31,709 nt of DNA. It comes from Thermodesulfovibrio sp. (GTDB lineage: Bacteria; Nitrospirota; Thermodesulfovibrionia; Thermodesulfovibrionales; JdFR-85). The number at the start of each line of letters is the position of its first letter. The stretch's first letter is position 1. Where the stretch lies: NCBI GenBank assembly GCA_027050975.1, contig JALUAR010000217.1, positions 6,086 through 37,794 of the forward strand, given 5' to 3'. This document shows, in pieces, positions 6,988 through 15,645 of the stretch. Both the position numbers and the translations under genes were made by a program. The notes beneath the pieces were generated by a model. It was not told where the DNA came from and did no database searches. It saw only the letters and a program-made list of their open reading frames with translations.

Positions 6988-8004
6988 ATGAGCAGGAGTT
7001 CCCTCTTTATCACATCAGCAGGTATAGTAGTTTTCTCTTTTGTGCTTTATTTTTTTACCATCTTTATTCCTCTTTCACTGGACAAGCCGGTGGAGGTTCA
7101 TATCAGAAAGGGGATGAGCTTTTCAGATGTTGCTACTCTTCTCAGGCAGGCAGGTGTTATCAGGGACAGGTTTTTATTCCGCTTGCTGGCAAAACTTAAG
7201 GGAGTGGAGAGGAGTATAAAAGAAGGGTATTATCTGTTTCGTGGAGATATCTCGCCTTATAATGTTCTGAATACCCTTGTTGAGGGCAGGGTTGAGGAGA
7301 TTACCGTCACAATACCGGAGGGGTTTAATCTCTGGCAGATTGCAAGGAGGCTTGAGCAGGCAGGCCTGATGGAAGAGGAGGAGTTCCTTGCCCTTGCCTT
7401 TGACAGGAAGTTCCTTTCATCCCTCCAGGTAGATACCCCTTCCCTTGAGGGTTACATCTATCCTGACACGTACAGGCTGCCAAAGGGGATATCGCCCGGG
7501 GAGGCAATAACAATAATGGTAAAGAACATGAGAAGACACTTCAATAGCAGGTTAAGAGAAAGAGCTGAGGCTCTTGGTTTTACTGAAAGTGAGGTCTTAA
7601 CACTTGCCTCAATTATAGAAAAGGAGGCAAAGGTGGACGAGGAAAGGGCCTTAATATCTGCTGTTTTTCACAACAGACTTAAAAAGGGAATTCCCCTTCA
7701 GGCCGATCCGACTACAATATATGATTTAAAGGGTGCAAGAACTATAGTTACTAAAGCCGATACCGAGAGGGCGTCACCCTATAATACCTATCTCATAAAG
7801 GGACTTCCGCCGGGGCCTATTGCCTCTCCTGGAATAAAATCCATCCAGGCAGCACTTTATCCTGCCGAGGTGCCGTATTTATATTTTGTCTCCATGGGAA
7901 ATGGAAGACATTATTTCTCAACCACAAAGAAAGAGCATCTCCGGGCTGTCAAGAGATACAGGAAAATAAGAAACATAGAAAAAGATGATGCCCAGATCCA
8001 GTGA
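6988..8004 (+). CDS. mltG: Endolytic murein transglycosylase MltG (YceG-like)
   Basis: 338 aa from the ATG at 6988, chosen because it has AGGAAGAG just upstream and is followed directly by a signal anchor (about residues 6-29). An in-frame TTG at 6925 adds 21 residues but has no ribosome binding site. After the membrane anchor comes a LysM-like lobe (about 33-100) and the YceG domain. The catalytic Glu is Glu211 in LASIIEKEA; FHNRL, LQADPTTIY and GLPPGPIASPG follow in family order. MltG cuts nascent glycan strands at the periplasmic face and sets chain length. A TATACT box at 6958-6963 may drive it, but without a convincing -35. ispG starts 74 nt downstream with its own promoter. Confidence 0.95.
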   Translation: MSRSSLFITSAGIVVFSFVLYFFTIFIPLSLDKPVEVHIRKGMSFSDVATLLRQAGVIRDRFLFRLLAKLKGVERSIKEGYYLFRGDISPYNVLNTLVEGRVEEITVTIPEGFNLWQIARRLEQAGLMEEEEFLALAFDRKFLSSLQVDTPSLEGYIYPDTYRLPKGISPGEAITIMVKNMRRHFNSRLRERAEALGFTESEVLTLASIIEKEAKVDEERALISAVFHNRLKKGIPLQADPTTIYDLKGARTIVTKADTERASPYNTYLIKGLPPGPIASPGIKSIQAALYPAEVPYLYFVSMGNGRHYFSTTKKEHLRAVKRYRKIRNIEKDDAQIQ

Positions 8005-8041
8005 ATATTTGTTATCGTTTCAGCTGGATCTGTTTGATAGT

Positions 8042-8071
8042 TTGCCGAATTCTCCTGAGAAGTCTTAAAAT
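8042..8071 (+). promoter_or_regulatory. ispG promoter, predicted leaderless
   Basis: TTGCCG (8042-8047), 18-nt spacer, TAAAAT (8066-8071), then seven bases and the ispG ATG. No Shine-Dalgarno is present, so a start 7-8 nt past the -10 box would place +1 at the initiation codon. Confidence 0.5.
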
Positions 8072-8078
8072 ATAACTG

Positions 8079-9131
8079 ATGATACAGAGAAGAAAGACAA
8101 AAAGGATCTGGATTGGTAGAGTGCCTGTTGGCGGAGGAGAGCCTGTGGTTGTCCAGTCAATGACAAAGACGGATACTCGTGATGTCAGAGCGACTGTTCG
8201 TCAGATAAGGAGGCTTCAGAGGCTTGGGTGCGAGATTGTCAGGGTGGCTGTTCCTGATATGGAGGCAGCTACTGCATTAGGAGAGATAAAAAAGAGAATA
8301 GAGATCCCTCTTATAGCGGATATACATTTTGACTGGCGTCTTGCCCTTGAGGCCCTGAGGCAGGGTGTGGATGGTCTTCGGATAAACCCCGGCAACATCG
8401 GAGCCAGATGGAAGATTAAAGAGGTTGTAGATGCTGCCAGGGACAGGGCTGTTCCGATCCGTATCGGAGTTAACTCTGGCTCTCTGGAAAAGGATATACT
8501 TAAGAAGTATGGCTCACCAACTGCCGAGGCCCTTGTTGAGAGTGCAAGCAGACATATAGGAATACTCAAGGACCTGGGCTTTGACATGATAAAGGTCTCC
8601 CTGAAGGGCTCCAATGTGAATCTGACTGTTGAGGCATACAGGCTATTTGCCGAGAGATTCGATTATCCCCTTCATATTGGAATCACAGAGGCAGGTCCTC
8701 CTCCTCTTGGAATCGTAAAGAGTGCAGTGGGGCTTGGTATTCTTCTTAATGAAGGGATCGGAGATACCATAAGGGTCTCCCTTACTGCAACGCCTTATGA
8801 GGAGGTAAGGACTGCCTATGAAATACTTGCCTCTCTGGGAATAAGACAGCGGGGTGCGGATATCATCTCATGCCCTACCTGCGGAAGGTGTAATCTGGAT
8901 ATCATCAGGATAGCCAGGGAGGTAAAGAGAAGATTGGCGTCTGTGCCCACCGATGCAACTGTTGCGGTGATGGGATGTGTGGTAAACGGTCCCGGTGAAG
9001 CAAAGGAGGCAGACTACGGTGTAGCCGGGGCTAAAGGAGAGGGGATACTTTTCCGTAAGGGAAAGGTTGTAAGGAGGGTGAAAGAGTCAGAGATGGTGGA
9101 TGCCCTTATTGAGTTAATACAGCAGGGATAA
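8079..9131 (+). CDS. ispG: 4-hydroxy-3-methylbut-2-enyl diphosphate synthase (IspG)
   Basis: 350 aa. IspG reductively dehydrates methylerythritol cyclodiphosphate to HMBPP, the penultimate step of the MEP isoprenoid pathway, using a [4Fe-4S] cluster. The cluster cysteines are Cys265 and Cys268 in ISCPTCGRC and Cys300 in MGCVVNGPGEA, with Glu307 as the fourth ligand. The TIM-barrel half carries VQSMTKTDTRD and the IADIHFD and GLRINPGNIG blocks. The N-terminal MIQRRKTKRIWIG matches the usual family beginning, fixing the start even though no ribosome binding site precedes it. The stop TAA overlaps the panC ATG (TAATG), so pantothenate synthesis is coupled to it. Confidence 0.97.
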   Translation: MIQRRKTKRIWIGRVPVGGGEPVVVQSMTKTDTRDVRATVRQIRRLQRLGCEIVRVAVPDMEAATALGEIKKRIEIPLIADIHFDWRLALEALRQGVDGLRINPGNIGARWKIKEVVDAARDRAVPIRIGVNSGSLEKDILKKYGSPTAEALVESASRHIGILKDLGFDMIKVSLKGSNVNLTVEAYRLFAERFDYPLHIGITEAGPPPLGIVKSAVGLGILLNEGIGDTIRVSLTATPYEEVRTAYEILASLGIRQRGADIISCPTCGRCNLDIIRIAREVKRRLASVPTDATVAVMGCVVNGPGEAKEADYGVAGAKGEGILFRKGKVVRRVKESEMVDALIELIQQG

Positions 9132-9997
9132 TGATGGAGATCATAAAGGATATAAAAGGTATGCAGCAAAGGGCGAAGGCCCTCTTCAGGGAGGGCAAAA
9201 CCATAGGTTTTGTTCCCACCATGGGAGCACTCCATGAGGGGCATCTCAGCCTTGTGTCCAGGTCAGTAAAGGAAAATGATATAACCGTTGTGAGCATCTT
9301 TGTAAACCCCACACAGTTTGGGCCTTCTGAGGATCTGGACCGATATCCCCGGGATATTGAGGGTGACATGAAGAAACTTCAGGCAGCGGGTGTGGATATC
9401 CTATTCCTGCCGGATGTGAATGATGTATATCCTGAGGGGTACAGGACATATGTTACAGTGGAAGAACTCTCCACAAAGCTTTGCGGTGAATTCAGGCCGG
9501 GGCATTTCAGAGGAGTTGCTACAGTAGTGACGAAACTCTTTAACATTGTCAGGCCTGATAGGGCTTATTTCGGGCAGAAGGACTATCAACAGTCGGTAAT
9601 CATCAGGAGGATGACAGAGGACCTTAATTTTGATATTCAGATCGTGGTATGCCCTACCGTAAGAGAGGATGACGGGCTGGCAATGAGTTCAAGGAACCTG
9701 TATCTCTCGTCTGAGGAGCGTAAGGCTGCCACTGTGATATACAAAACACTATCGGAGGCAAAAAAGCGGCTTGCCAGGGGAGAGAGCTTCCGCAAGATTA
9801 AAGAGTTTATGCAGGAGAGTATCCTCTCGGTTCCATATGTAAAGCAACTGCAGTATGCATCAGTTTATCATCCCGAGACCCTTGATGATATAACCGATGA
9901 GGATGTTAATATATATAAAGGGAAGAAGGTACTTCTTGCCGTTGCCGTTGTTATGGACAGCGCAAGACTGATTGACAATATGCTTGTCGATCTTTAA
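9131..9997 (+). CDS. panC: Pantothenate synthetase PanC
   Basis: 288 aa, close to the usual 280-290. It condenses pantoate and beta-alanine with ATP to pantothenate, the CoA precursor. Motifs are in order: FVPTMGALHEGHLSLV (HIGH-type ATP site), VSIFVNPTQFGPSEDLDRYP, RPGHFRGVATVVTKLFNIV, AYFGQKDYQQ, and the KMSKS-like GLAMSSRNLYLS. The start overlaps the ispG stop by one base; a second ATG three bases on (9134) is equally possible. No other pantothenate gene is nearby. A small thioredoxin-fold-like gene follows after 20 nt. Confidence 0.97.
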   Translation: MMEIIKDIKGMQQRAKALFREGKTIGFVPTMGALHEGHLSLVSRSVKENDITVVSIFVNPTQFGPSEDLDRYPRDIEGDMKKLQAAGVDILFLPDVNDVYPEGYRTYVTVEELSTKLCGEFRPGHFRGVATVVTKLFNIVRPDRAYFGQKDYQQSVIIRRMTEDLNFDIQIVVCPTVREDDGLAMSSRNLYLSSEERKAATVIYKTLSEAKKRLARGESFRKIKEFMQESILSVPYVKQLQYASVYHPETLDDITDEDVNIYKGKKVLLAVAVVMDSARLIDNMLVDL

Positions 9998-10017
9998 AGG
10001 AGGATAGTAAAGGTTTC

Positions 10018-10353
10018 ATGAACAGGATTCACATTCAGATATTGGACAATCCCTTTGAGGATGTATTCCTTGGTGATGACTACTATGATGATGGACCAAA
10101 CAACCAGGCTATTGCAGAGGAGCTGCAGCAGTCTCTTGATTATCATTATCCAAATATGGTGCTGGTTGAGTATATAGATCTGTTTCTGGAGGATGATGAG
10201 AAATTCACAGAAGTGCGGGAGATGCTAAGTCACGGGTTGATTACATTGCCAGTGATTCTCATAAATGGTAAGCCCTTTATTCATGGTGGCATCTCTTATA
10301 AGATAATCCTTGACGAGATAGAAAATATCCTCTCTGCAGGCCCCATACACTGA
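10018..10353 (+). CDS. Small cysteine-free protein resembling the YuzD-type thioredoxin fold
   Basis: 111 aa, no cysteine anywhere. It opens with a beta strand (RIHIQILDN), has an acidic loop (GDDYYDDGPNN), a helix, then VLVEYIDLF and ends with LPVILINGKPFIHGGISYK followed by a helix. A strand, cis-Pro-like LPV, strand and glycine turn is the thioredoxin-fold ending seen in YuzD/DUF1462 proteins, but the CxxC is absent, so it cannot do disulfide exchange. AGGAGG lies about 15 nt before the ATG, with a closer AAAGG at 10009-10013. Probably cotranscribed with ispG-panC; convergent with ntrX, whose stop is only 11 nt away. Family assignment is tentative and function unknown. Confidence 0.7.
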   Translation: MNRIHIQILDNPFEDVFLGDDYYDDGPNNQAIAEELQQSLDYHYPNMVLVEYIDLFLEDDEKFTEVREMLSHGLITLPVILINGKPFIHGGISYKIILDEIENILSAGPIH

Positions 10354-10368
10354 CCTGATGTTGTCAGG
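10354..10368. other. Small hairpin between converging genes
   Basis: CCTGA and TCAGG with a five-base loop lie between the stop codons of the 111-aa gene and ntrX, covering the ntrX stop. It is symmetrical and could mark both 3' ends, but neither strand has a T-tract. Confidence 0.2.
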
Positions 10369-11698
10369 AAAGACCGTATGCCTTTATTTTACGGTGGAGA
10401 TTGCTCCTTTCTATTTGAAGGGCTTCGGCGGTTTTCGATATATTCCAGTTATGTTCTTTTAGCTTTTTCAGTATAAAGTCACGCTCAAATGCCTCTCTTG
10501 CCTCTCTGAGGGTTTTAAAGGAGAAGTAGTCCTTCTTGCCGATCTCATAAAAGGTTATGTCTTTGTCGGTAATTGTCTCAGATGGGGTCATTATTACCAG
10601 TCGTTCAATTGCATTTTTTAATTCCCTTACATTTCCTGGCCAGTTGTAACGGATGAAGCTCTTAATAGCCTCTTTTGTGATATTCTTCTTGGGCCTTCCG
10701 TATTCTCTGGCTATCTCCTCTAAAAAATAGTCGATAAGTAAAGGGATGTCATCCTTTCTCTCTCTTAAAGGGGGAACATGTATTGGAATGACATTCAATC
10801 TAAAGAACAGATCCTCTCTGAAGTTGCCCTTTTGCACCTCTTCCTGAAGGTCTTTGTTTGTAGCGGCGATTATTCTTACATCCACTTTGATGTTTTTGCT
10901 ACCTCCTACCCGCTGGAACTCCTGAGTCTCTATAACCCGTAGCACCTTGGCCTGTGTCTGGAGTGACATATCTCCTATCTCGTCAAGAAAGAGGGTTCCC
11001 CTGTCAGCGAGTTCGAACTTGCCTTTTTTCCGTTCATGGGCCCCTGTAAAGGAACCTTTTTCATGACCGAAGAGTTCACTCTCTATTAGTTCCTGAGGTA
11101 TGGCAGCACAGTTGACCTCAACAAAGGCATTCATAGCCCTGGGACTTTTCTGATGTATGAGCCGTGCCACCAGCTCTTTTCCGGTCCCGCTTTCTCCTGT
11201 TATTAGAACCCTGCTTGAACTTTTGGCTACCATTTCGATCTGATTGCGTAGTCGCACAATAGGGTCGGATTTGCCCACAAGTTGCCACCGCCTTGTATAG
11301 TCCTCTCTAAGGGCTTTGTACTCCTTCTCAAGAACTCCTCTTTCAAGTGCCCTTTGGGTTGTGAGCAGGACCCGTTCCAATGAAAGGGGCTTTTCAAGAA
11401 AGTCATAAGCCCCCATCCGGGTGGCCTTCACGGCAAGCTCTATTGTGCCGTATCCCGATATCATTACAACAGGTAGAGAAGTATTCCTGGTCCTTATCTC
11501 TTCGAGAATCTCTATGCCGTCACGGTCAGGCAACCAGATATCAAGAAAAACAAGATCCGGCGACTCCTCCTCAATCAGCTTAAGTCCCTCGTAGCCTGTT
11601 TCTGCTGTAATTACCTCATACCCTTCATCTTCGAGGATATCACCCAGGCTTTCTCTTATGCCCTCTTCGTCATCTACAACCAAAACAGTGTATGCCAT
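10364..11698 (-). CDS. ntrX: Sigma-54 dependent response regulator NtrX
   Basis: 444 aa. Receiver (about 1-120) with acidic pair 9-10, phospho-acceptor Asp53 in LVFLDIWLPDRDG and Lys103. AAA+ domain with Walker A GESGTGKE (168-175), the sigma-54 contact loop GSFTGA (215-220; the usual form is GAFTGA), and Walker B GTLFLDEIGDM. C-terminal Fis-type helix-turn-helix NISKTAEALQIERSNLHRKI, a close match to NtrX proteins. Preceded by ntrY with a 15-nt gap that contains GGAG and the ATG. Activates nitrogen- or redox-linked promoters in relatives; the targets here are unknown. The Ala-to-Ser change in the loop is conservative and such loops are found in functional activators. Confidence 0.93.
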   Translation of the reverse strand: MAYTVLVVDDEEGIRESLGDILEDEGYEVITAETGYEGLKLIEEESPDLVFLDIWLPDRDGIEILEEIRTRNTSLPVVMISGYGTIELAVKATRMGAYDFLEKPLSLERVLLTTQRALERGVLEKEYKALREDYTRRWQLVGKSDPIVRLRNQIEMVAKSSSRVLITGESGTGKELVARLIHQKSPRAMNAFVEVNCAAIPQELIESELFGHEKGSFTGAHERKKGKFELADRGTLFLDEIGDMSLQTQAKVLRVIETQEFQRVGGSKNIKVDVRIIAATNKDLQEEVQKGNFREDLFFRLNVIPIHVPPLRERKDDIPLLIDYFLEEIAREYGRPKKNITKEAIKSFIRYNWPGNVRELKNAIERLVIMTPSETITDKDITFYEIGKKDYFSFKTLREAREAFERDFILKKLKEHNWNISKTAEALQIERSNLHRKIKAYGLS

Positions 11699-11713
11699 AT
11701 AATTCTCCGTATT

Positions 11714-13684
11714 TTATAATCCTGTACTGTCGGATGTGGATTCCTGTTTTACAGGCAGTACAATTGTAAACACCGTTCCTTTTGGCTCGTTATCTCTTAC
11801 CGTTATCTCTCCACCGTGGTCTTTTATAATCTTATGAACTATGGCAAGCCCAAGACCTGTTCCCTCCCTTTTTGTAGAGAAATAGGGCAGGAAGAGTTTT
11901 TCCTTATCCTCCTCTTTAATTCCCACCCCGGTATCTGCCACTTCTATAATAATCTTTTTCCCGATCTCTTCGTAGGTTGCCGAAATATGTATCTCACCGC
12001 CATCTCTTGTGGCGGTTATTGCGTTATCAAGAAGATTAACCATAACTCTTTTGAACTGCTGCCTGTCTATCTCAACCTTTGGGATATTGTCAATGTGATG
12101 AAAAGAGATACGATTATTAAGATTATTATAAAGAGATGCGGCCTCTTCAATCAAAGAAGGGATGTGCTGAGGTTCCATCCTGGGTTTTGGCATTCTGCCG
12201 AGTTTTGAGAACTCATTTACGAGACCCTGAAGACTTTCCACCTCCCTGATTATGGTCTTTGTGGCACTTTCAAGCACCTTACCGAAGTCTTTGCTTCCGT
12301 CTCTCCACTTCTTAAGAATCCTTTCTGTAGAGAGTTTTATAGGGGTTAATGGATTCTTTATTTCATGTGCCATGCGGCGTGCCACTTCCTGCCAGGCCAG
12401 TGCCTGCTGTGCTTTCAACATTTCCGTAATATCCTCAAACACCACCAAAAGCCCCAGAGGTAGTCCTGTACTGTCCTTAAGCTGTGTAAGTGATACACGA
12501 AGAACGAGGCTTCTACCCTTTATTGTAGCCTTTATCTGCTTTGAGGTGCTTGTAAACTCCCTCAGGTTGATCTCCTGAATAAACTCTTTCAGTTCTTCCG
12601 ATTCTATGTTTTCCAGTAGTATGCGGTAGTCTTTACCTATTACGTCTTCGGGATTTATCTGAAGTATTTTTGCTGCCGTTGTGTTTATTGTTATTATCTC
12701 CTGGTTTTCATCCGTAGAGATTACTCCGGAATCGATATTTTCCACGATGTTTTCAAAGCAGACCCTTCTTCTGTCTGACTCAACGTAAGCCTGTTGGAGA
12801 GATTCTTTGCTTTCTCTCAGTTCTTTTACCATTCTGTTGAAGGATGTAACCAGAATGCCTATTTCATCGTCGCGGGTCATATCCACACTTACATTCAGAT
12901 CTCCTTTTGCTACAAGGTCTGTTGCATATGCCAGTTTCTGAATTGGATCTGTAATCCATCTTGAAATTCTTAAAGATACCCATAATGCCATAAAGATTAC
13001 AATTAAGGTAAAAAAGCCGAGGGCAAGAAGGTAATTTGCCTTAAGAGGCATCTTCCACTTGTAAAGGGATATGTAGTTTTCATAGTCAGAACGAATCTGT
13101 TCAGCCTGGCTGACTATGTTAGGAGCAAGACGCTCTTGTACAACAAGCACCTCTACAATCTGTTTGTTTCTTATTACAGGTACCGCCGCTCTTATGATAT
13201 CTCCTTCCGGTGTGGAGATGACTTCTGTCCCCTCTTTGCCCTCAAAGGCAAGTCTTATCGTCTCTGTGGCATCTTCCGGGAGAGTGCGGAGCCTTTCAAC
13301 AGTGTAACCTTCCGATGCAGGTATTCCCTTCAATATCCTCCTTGCCTCTGAGAGGGTCCTCTGCTTTTCCCTGTCGTAAAGAGTCCTTGCTATAGAGAGG
13401 GCATTCTCTATTGGTACCTTTAACTGGGGGTTTAACCATTTGTCAATATACCGGTTTATCAGACCGCTCGAGACAATGAAGAGAAAAATAGACGGAATGA
13501 GAACTATTACCATAAAGAGGGCAACTATCTTTGTGCGGAATTTGTATCCAGGGACCTTCTGTCGTCTTTCGAAATAGATTTTTACCAGATTCTTGAAGAC
13601 AAAGAATACCAGCGTAATGAGGGCCACTATGGTGAGATTGAACAGAAGCAGGAGTAAGATTCTTGTTGCGATATAATCACTCAT
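11714..13684 (-). CDS. ntrY: Membrane sensor histidine kinase NtrY
   Basis: 656 aa. Two or more membrane segments in the first 85 residues, a periplasmic-type region (about 80-210), another span near 215-238, then HAMP (about 240-295), PAS (about 305-415 with GVISTDENQEIITIN), HisKA with His440 in RRMAHEIKNPLTPIKLS, and a HATPase domain with N box NLLDNAITA, ADTGVGI and the G box GTGLGLAIV. The HEIKNPLTPI phospho-site is characteristic of NtrY. It starts inside the end of the DUF4390 gene (8-nt overlap) and is followed by ntrX, its cognate regulator. Phosphorylates NtrX; the sensed signal is unknown. Confidence 0.94.
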   Translation of the reverse strand: MSDYIATRILLLLLFNLTIVALITLVFFVFKNLVKIYFERRQKVPGYKFRTKIVALFMVIVLIPSIFLFIVSSGLINRYIDKWLNPQLKVPIENALSIARTLYDREKQRTLSEARRILKGIPASEGYTVERLRTLPEDATETIRLAFEGKEGTEVISTPEGDIIRAAVPVIRNKQIVEVLVVQERLAPNIVSQAEQIRSDYENYISLYKWKMPLKANYLLALGFFTLIVIFMALWVSLRISRWITDPIQKLAYATDLVAKGDLNVSVDMTRDDEIGILVTSFNRMVKELRESKESLQQAYVESDRRRVCFENIVENIDSGVISTDENQEIITINTTAAKILQINPEDVIGKDYRILLENIESEELKEFIQEINLREFTSTSKQIKATIKGRSLVLRVSLTQLKDSTGLPLGLLVVFEDITEMLKAQQALAWQEVARRMAHEIKNPLTPIKLSTERILKKWRDGSKDFGKVLESATKTIIREVESLQGLVNEFSKLGRMPKPRMEPQHIPSLIEEAASLYNNLNNRISFHHIDNIPKVEIDRQQFKRVMVNLLDNAITATRDGGEIHISATYEEIGKKIIIEVADTGVGIKEEDKEKLFLPYFSTKREGTGLGLAIVHKIIKDHGGEITVRDNEPKGTVFTIVLPVKQESTSDSTGL

Positions 13685-14252
13685 TTCTCTTCTCCTGAAT
13701 AACAGCAGGCCATCTGAAAACAGCGGAGTTTTTGGAGATTTTGAAATCTCTTACCGGCAAGAAAAAGAAGAGTTCACTAATTAAAGAGGGTATCTTGGTC
13801 AGACGAGACTCCACAGTTACCTTTACAAAATATCTGCTTGCAGGCAGAGGTTTCATGTTTACCAGAGGCAGATTGCTGAACTGACAGGTCCACTGTATCA
13901 TTGACTCTAAACTCTTAAACCGTTTCTGTATTAACGTGGTACCATCGAATGATGTGGCAATAAACTCCCTTTTTACGGGATCGGCTGTGATAGTTCTTAT
14001 TATTTTTTTGCCCGTAATGAACTCATCAGGCCATACATCCCAGTAACGGAACAGATCGATATAAAATATGAACTCCTTTGAAATCCCTTCTTTGATTTCA
14101 TTCAAACGGACCTGGTCCAGATTAAATCTAAATGATACAAATACATTAGCCTCTTTTATAACAAGGTCAAGGTCTGTTATCTCTACAGCCTTTGCCCTGC
14201 CATTGAAAAGGAAGAGGATAAAGATGAGTATTAATGATATACGTCTAAACAT
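13677..14252 (-). CDS. DUF4390 family exported protein
   Basis: 191 aa. The first about 22 residues (RRISLILIFILFLFNGRAKA) form a signal peptide with a plausible AKA cleavage site. The remainder is beta-rich, with WDVWPDEFITGKKIIRTI and EFFFLPVRDFKISKNS-like stretches matching DUF4390, a family regularly found just upstream of ntrY. The overlap with ntrY (8 nt) shows tight coupling, so it may be a periplasmic partner of the NtrY sensor region; that is inference from context. No clear ribosome binding site precedes the ATG. Confidence 0.82.
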   Translation of the reverse strand: MFRRISLILIFILFLFNGRAKAVEITDLDLVIKEANVFVSFRFNLDQVRLNEIKEGISKEFIFYIDLFRYWDVWPDEFITGKKIIRTITADPVKREFIATSFDGTTLIQKRFKSLESMIQWTCQFSNLPLVNMKPLPASRYFVKVTVESRLTKIPSLISELFFFLPVRDFKISKNSAVFRWPAVIQEKRNE

Positions 14253-14293
14253 CTATGGAGATCCAAACCCGGTCCTTTTTGGAGTATATGAGG

Positions 14294-14322
14294 ATATAAG
14301 GCAACCCAGTGATTTAATGTAA
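14294..14322 (-). promoter_or_regulatory. Candidate promoter of DUF4390-ntrY-ntrX
   Basis: On the minus strand TTACAT (14317-14322), 17-nt spacer, TTATAT (14294-14299). Leader would be about 35 nt. One copy of an 11-bp direct repeat overlaps the -35 box. Confidence 0.35.
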
Positions 14323-14520
14323 CAATATATCATAGCATGAAGTCCCATAACGGGTAAACAAGGGCCCAATTTCAGCGACAAGATTCATACCACTTCTACC
14401 GGAGATTGTCGATTTTTCGTTACCATAGGATCAGGGAGAGTAACAATATAAACTGTTGCCTCCTTTTTTTGAGTAGTGAATCGACTATCAGGTGTTGCTT
14501 CAAATGATTTGCCATGATTG

Positions 14521-14529
14521 TGTTAAAAT
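14521..14529 (+). promoter_or_regulatory. Extended -10 promoter of the hisI operon
   Basis: TG-T-TAAAAT fits an extended -10 element (TGnTATAAT); there is no good -35 at the right distance. Start would be near 14536, giving a leader of about 50 nt that contains the AAGGAGG ribosome binding site of hisI. Confidence 0.35.
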
Positions 14530-14588
14530 ATCAAATAGTATAAAAGGGGTGTTAAGAAAGAGGATAAAGCCAACCAAGGAGGTTTAAG

Positions 14589-14966
14589 ATGATAAGTGAT
14601 ATAAAGTACGATGATAAGGGGCTAATACCCGCTATAATACAGGACTATAACACAGGAGAGGTTCTCATGATGGCTTATATGAATGAGACCTCACTGAAAA
14701 AGACCATAGATACAGGTTATACACACTTCTGGTCACGTTCACGTCAGAAATACTGGAAAAAGGGTGAGACGTCAGGTCATGTTCAGGAGGTTAAAGAGAT
14801 ACTTATTGACTGTGATGCCGATACCCTTCTTATTAAGGTGATCCAGCATGGTCCAGGTGCCTGTCACACCGGTCACAGGAGTTGTTTCTACAGAGATGTC
14901 GATGGTACAGAGATTGCAGAGAAAGTGTTTTCGGAAGAGGATGTTTATGGAAAAAGGGGTTCTTGA
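14589..14966 (+). CDS. hisI: Phosphoribosyl-AMP cyclohydrolase HisI
   Basis: 125 aa. Opens the purine ring of phosphoribosyl-AMP in the third step of histidine synthesis. The Zn/Mg site signatures are present: FWSRSRQKYWKKGETSGH, then LIDCDADTLL (metal-binding Asp-Cys-Asp) and GACHTGHRSCFYR with two further cysteines. The ATG has AAGGAGG 7 nt upstream. It is a single-function protein; the next gene supplies HisE separately, overlapping by 20 nt. The order hisI-hisE-hinT-Nudix-GGDEF suggests a single operon. Confidence 0.97.
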   Translation: MISDIKYDDKGLIPAIIQDYNTGEVLMMAYMNETSLKKTIDTGYTHFWSRSRQKYWKKGETSGHVQEVKEILIDCDADTLLIKVIQHGPGACHTGHRSCFYRDVDGTEIAEKVFSEEDVYGKRGS

Positions 14967-15255
14967 ACGATTGTACAGAGTCATCTCCGATAGAAGGGAT
15001 CATCCTGTAGAGAACTCATACACCTGTCTGCTTTTTAAAAAAGGCAAGGATGAGGTACTGAAAAAGATTGTCGAAGAGGCTGCAGAGGTTATTCTTGCAT
15101 CCAAGGGAGGAGACCGAAGCGGTTCGATATACGAAACAGCCGATCTTCTTTATCACCTGTTGGTAATGATGGTAATGGACGGGATAGCACTTGAGGATGT
15201 ATACAATGAATTGGAAAGACGTTTTGGGAAATCGGGATTGAACAAGAACTCCTAA
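14947..15255 (+). CDS. hisE: Phosphoribosyl-ATP pyrophosphatase HisE
   Basis: 102 aa from the ATG at 14947. GGAAGAGG at 14933-14940 is six bases upstream of this codon and directly abuts the alternative ATG at 14941, so 14947 is preferred; longer upstream readings would lie entirely within hisI. Removes pyrophosphate from phosphoribosyl-ATP, the second step of histidine synthesis. MazG-like helical fold motifs: VISDRRDHPVENSYTCLLF, KIVEEAAEVILASKGG (EExxE metal site) and ETADLLYHLLVMM. The 20-nt overlap with hisI couples the two consecutive enzymes. Confidence 0.96.
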   Translation: MEKGVLERLYRVISDRRDHPVENSYTCLLFKKGKDEVLKKIVEEAAEVILASKGGDRSGSIYETADLLYHLLVMMVMDGIALEDVYNELERRFGKSGLNKNS

Positions 15256-15279
15256 AGATCGTTGAAGGGAGGTAATATT

Positions 15280-15621
15280 ATGGATTGTATCTTCTGTAAA
15301 ATCGCAAACAAGGAGATTCCCTCAAAGATTGTCTATGAGGATGATATTGCTGTTGCCTTCGAAGATATCAATCCTCAGGCTCCGGTACACATACTGATTA
15401 TCCCCAGAAAGCATATTCCTACCAGTTTGGCACTCACTGAGGATGACAAGGCTTTAGTGGGACATCTCTTTTTAGTGGCTAACAAAGTTGCCGAAGAAAA
15501 AAGAATAGCAGATCGTGGTTTTAGACTTGTAATGAACAGTAATGAAGAGGCCGGGCAGACAGTTTTTCATATTCATCTGCATCTGCTAGGCGGCAGAGTC
15601 ATGCAGTGGCCTCCGGGATAA
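15280..15621 (+). CDS. hinT: HIT family nucleotide hydrolase HinT
   Basis: 113 aa from the ATG at 15280, which has GGGAGG six to seven bases upstream; an in-frame ATG at 15262 lacks one. Purine nucleoside phosphoramidase family. The histidine triad is His97-x-His99-x-His101 in VFHIHLHLLGGR, and an N-terminal MDCIFCKIANKEIP with CxxC matches the Zn-binding form. INPQAPVHILIIPRKHI is also typical. It lies between histidine genes and a Nudix hydrolase, 24 nt from each. Confidence 0.95.
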   Translation: MDCIFCKIANKEIPSKIVYEDDIAVAFEDINPQAPVHILIIPRKHIPTSLALTEDDKALVGHLFLVANKVAEEKRIADRGFRLVMNSNEEAGQTVFHIHLHLLGGRVMQWPPG

Positions 15622-15645
15622 TTTCTTGTTATTGAAGAGAGAATT

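Larger units (their letters stand above)
14253..14588. other. Divergent intergenic region, 336 bp, between DUF4390-ntrYX and hisI
   Basis: No open frame here looks like a gene. It holds the two outward promoters listed separately and an 11-bp direct repeat, GTAACAATATA at 14319-14329 and 14440-14450, with an inverted GTTAC at 14419-14423. These could be regulator sites. No convincing RNA structure or terminator was seen. Confidence 0.4.
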
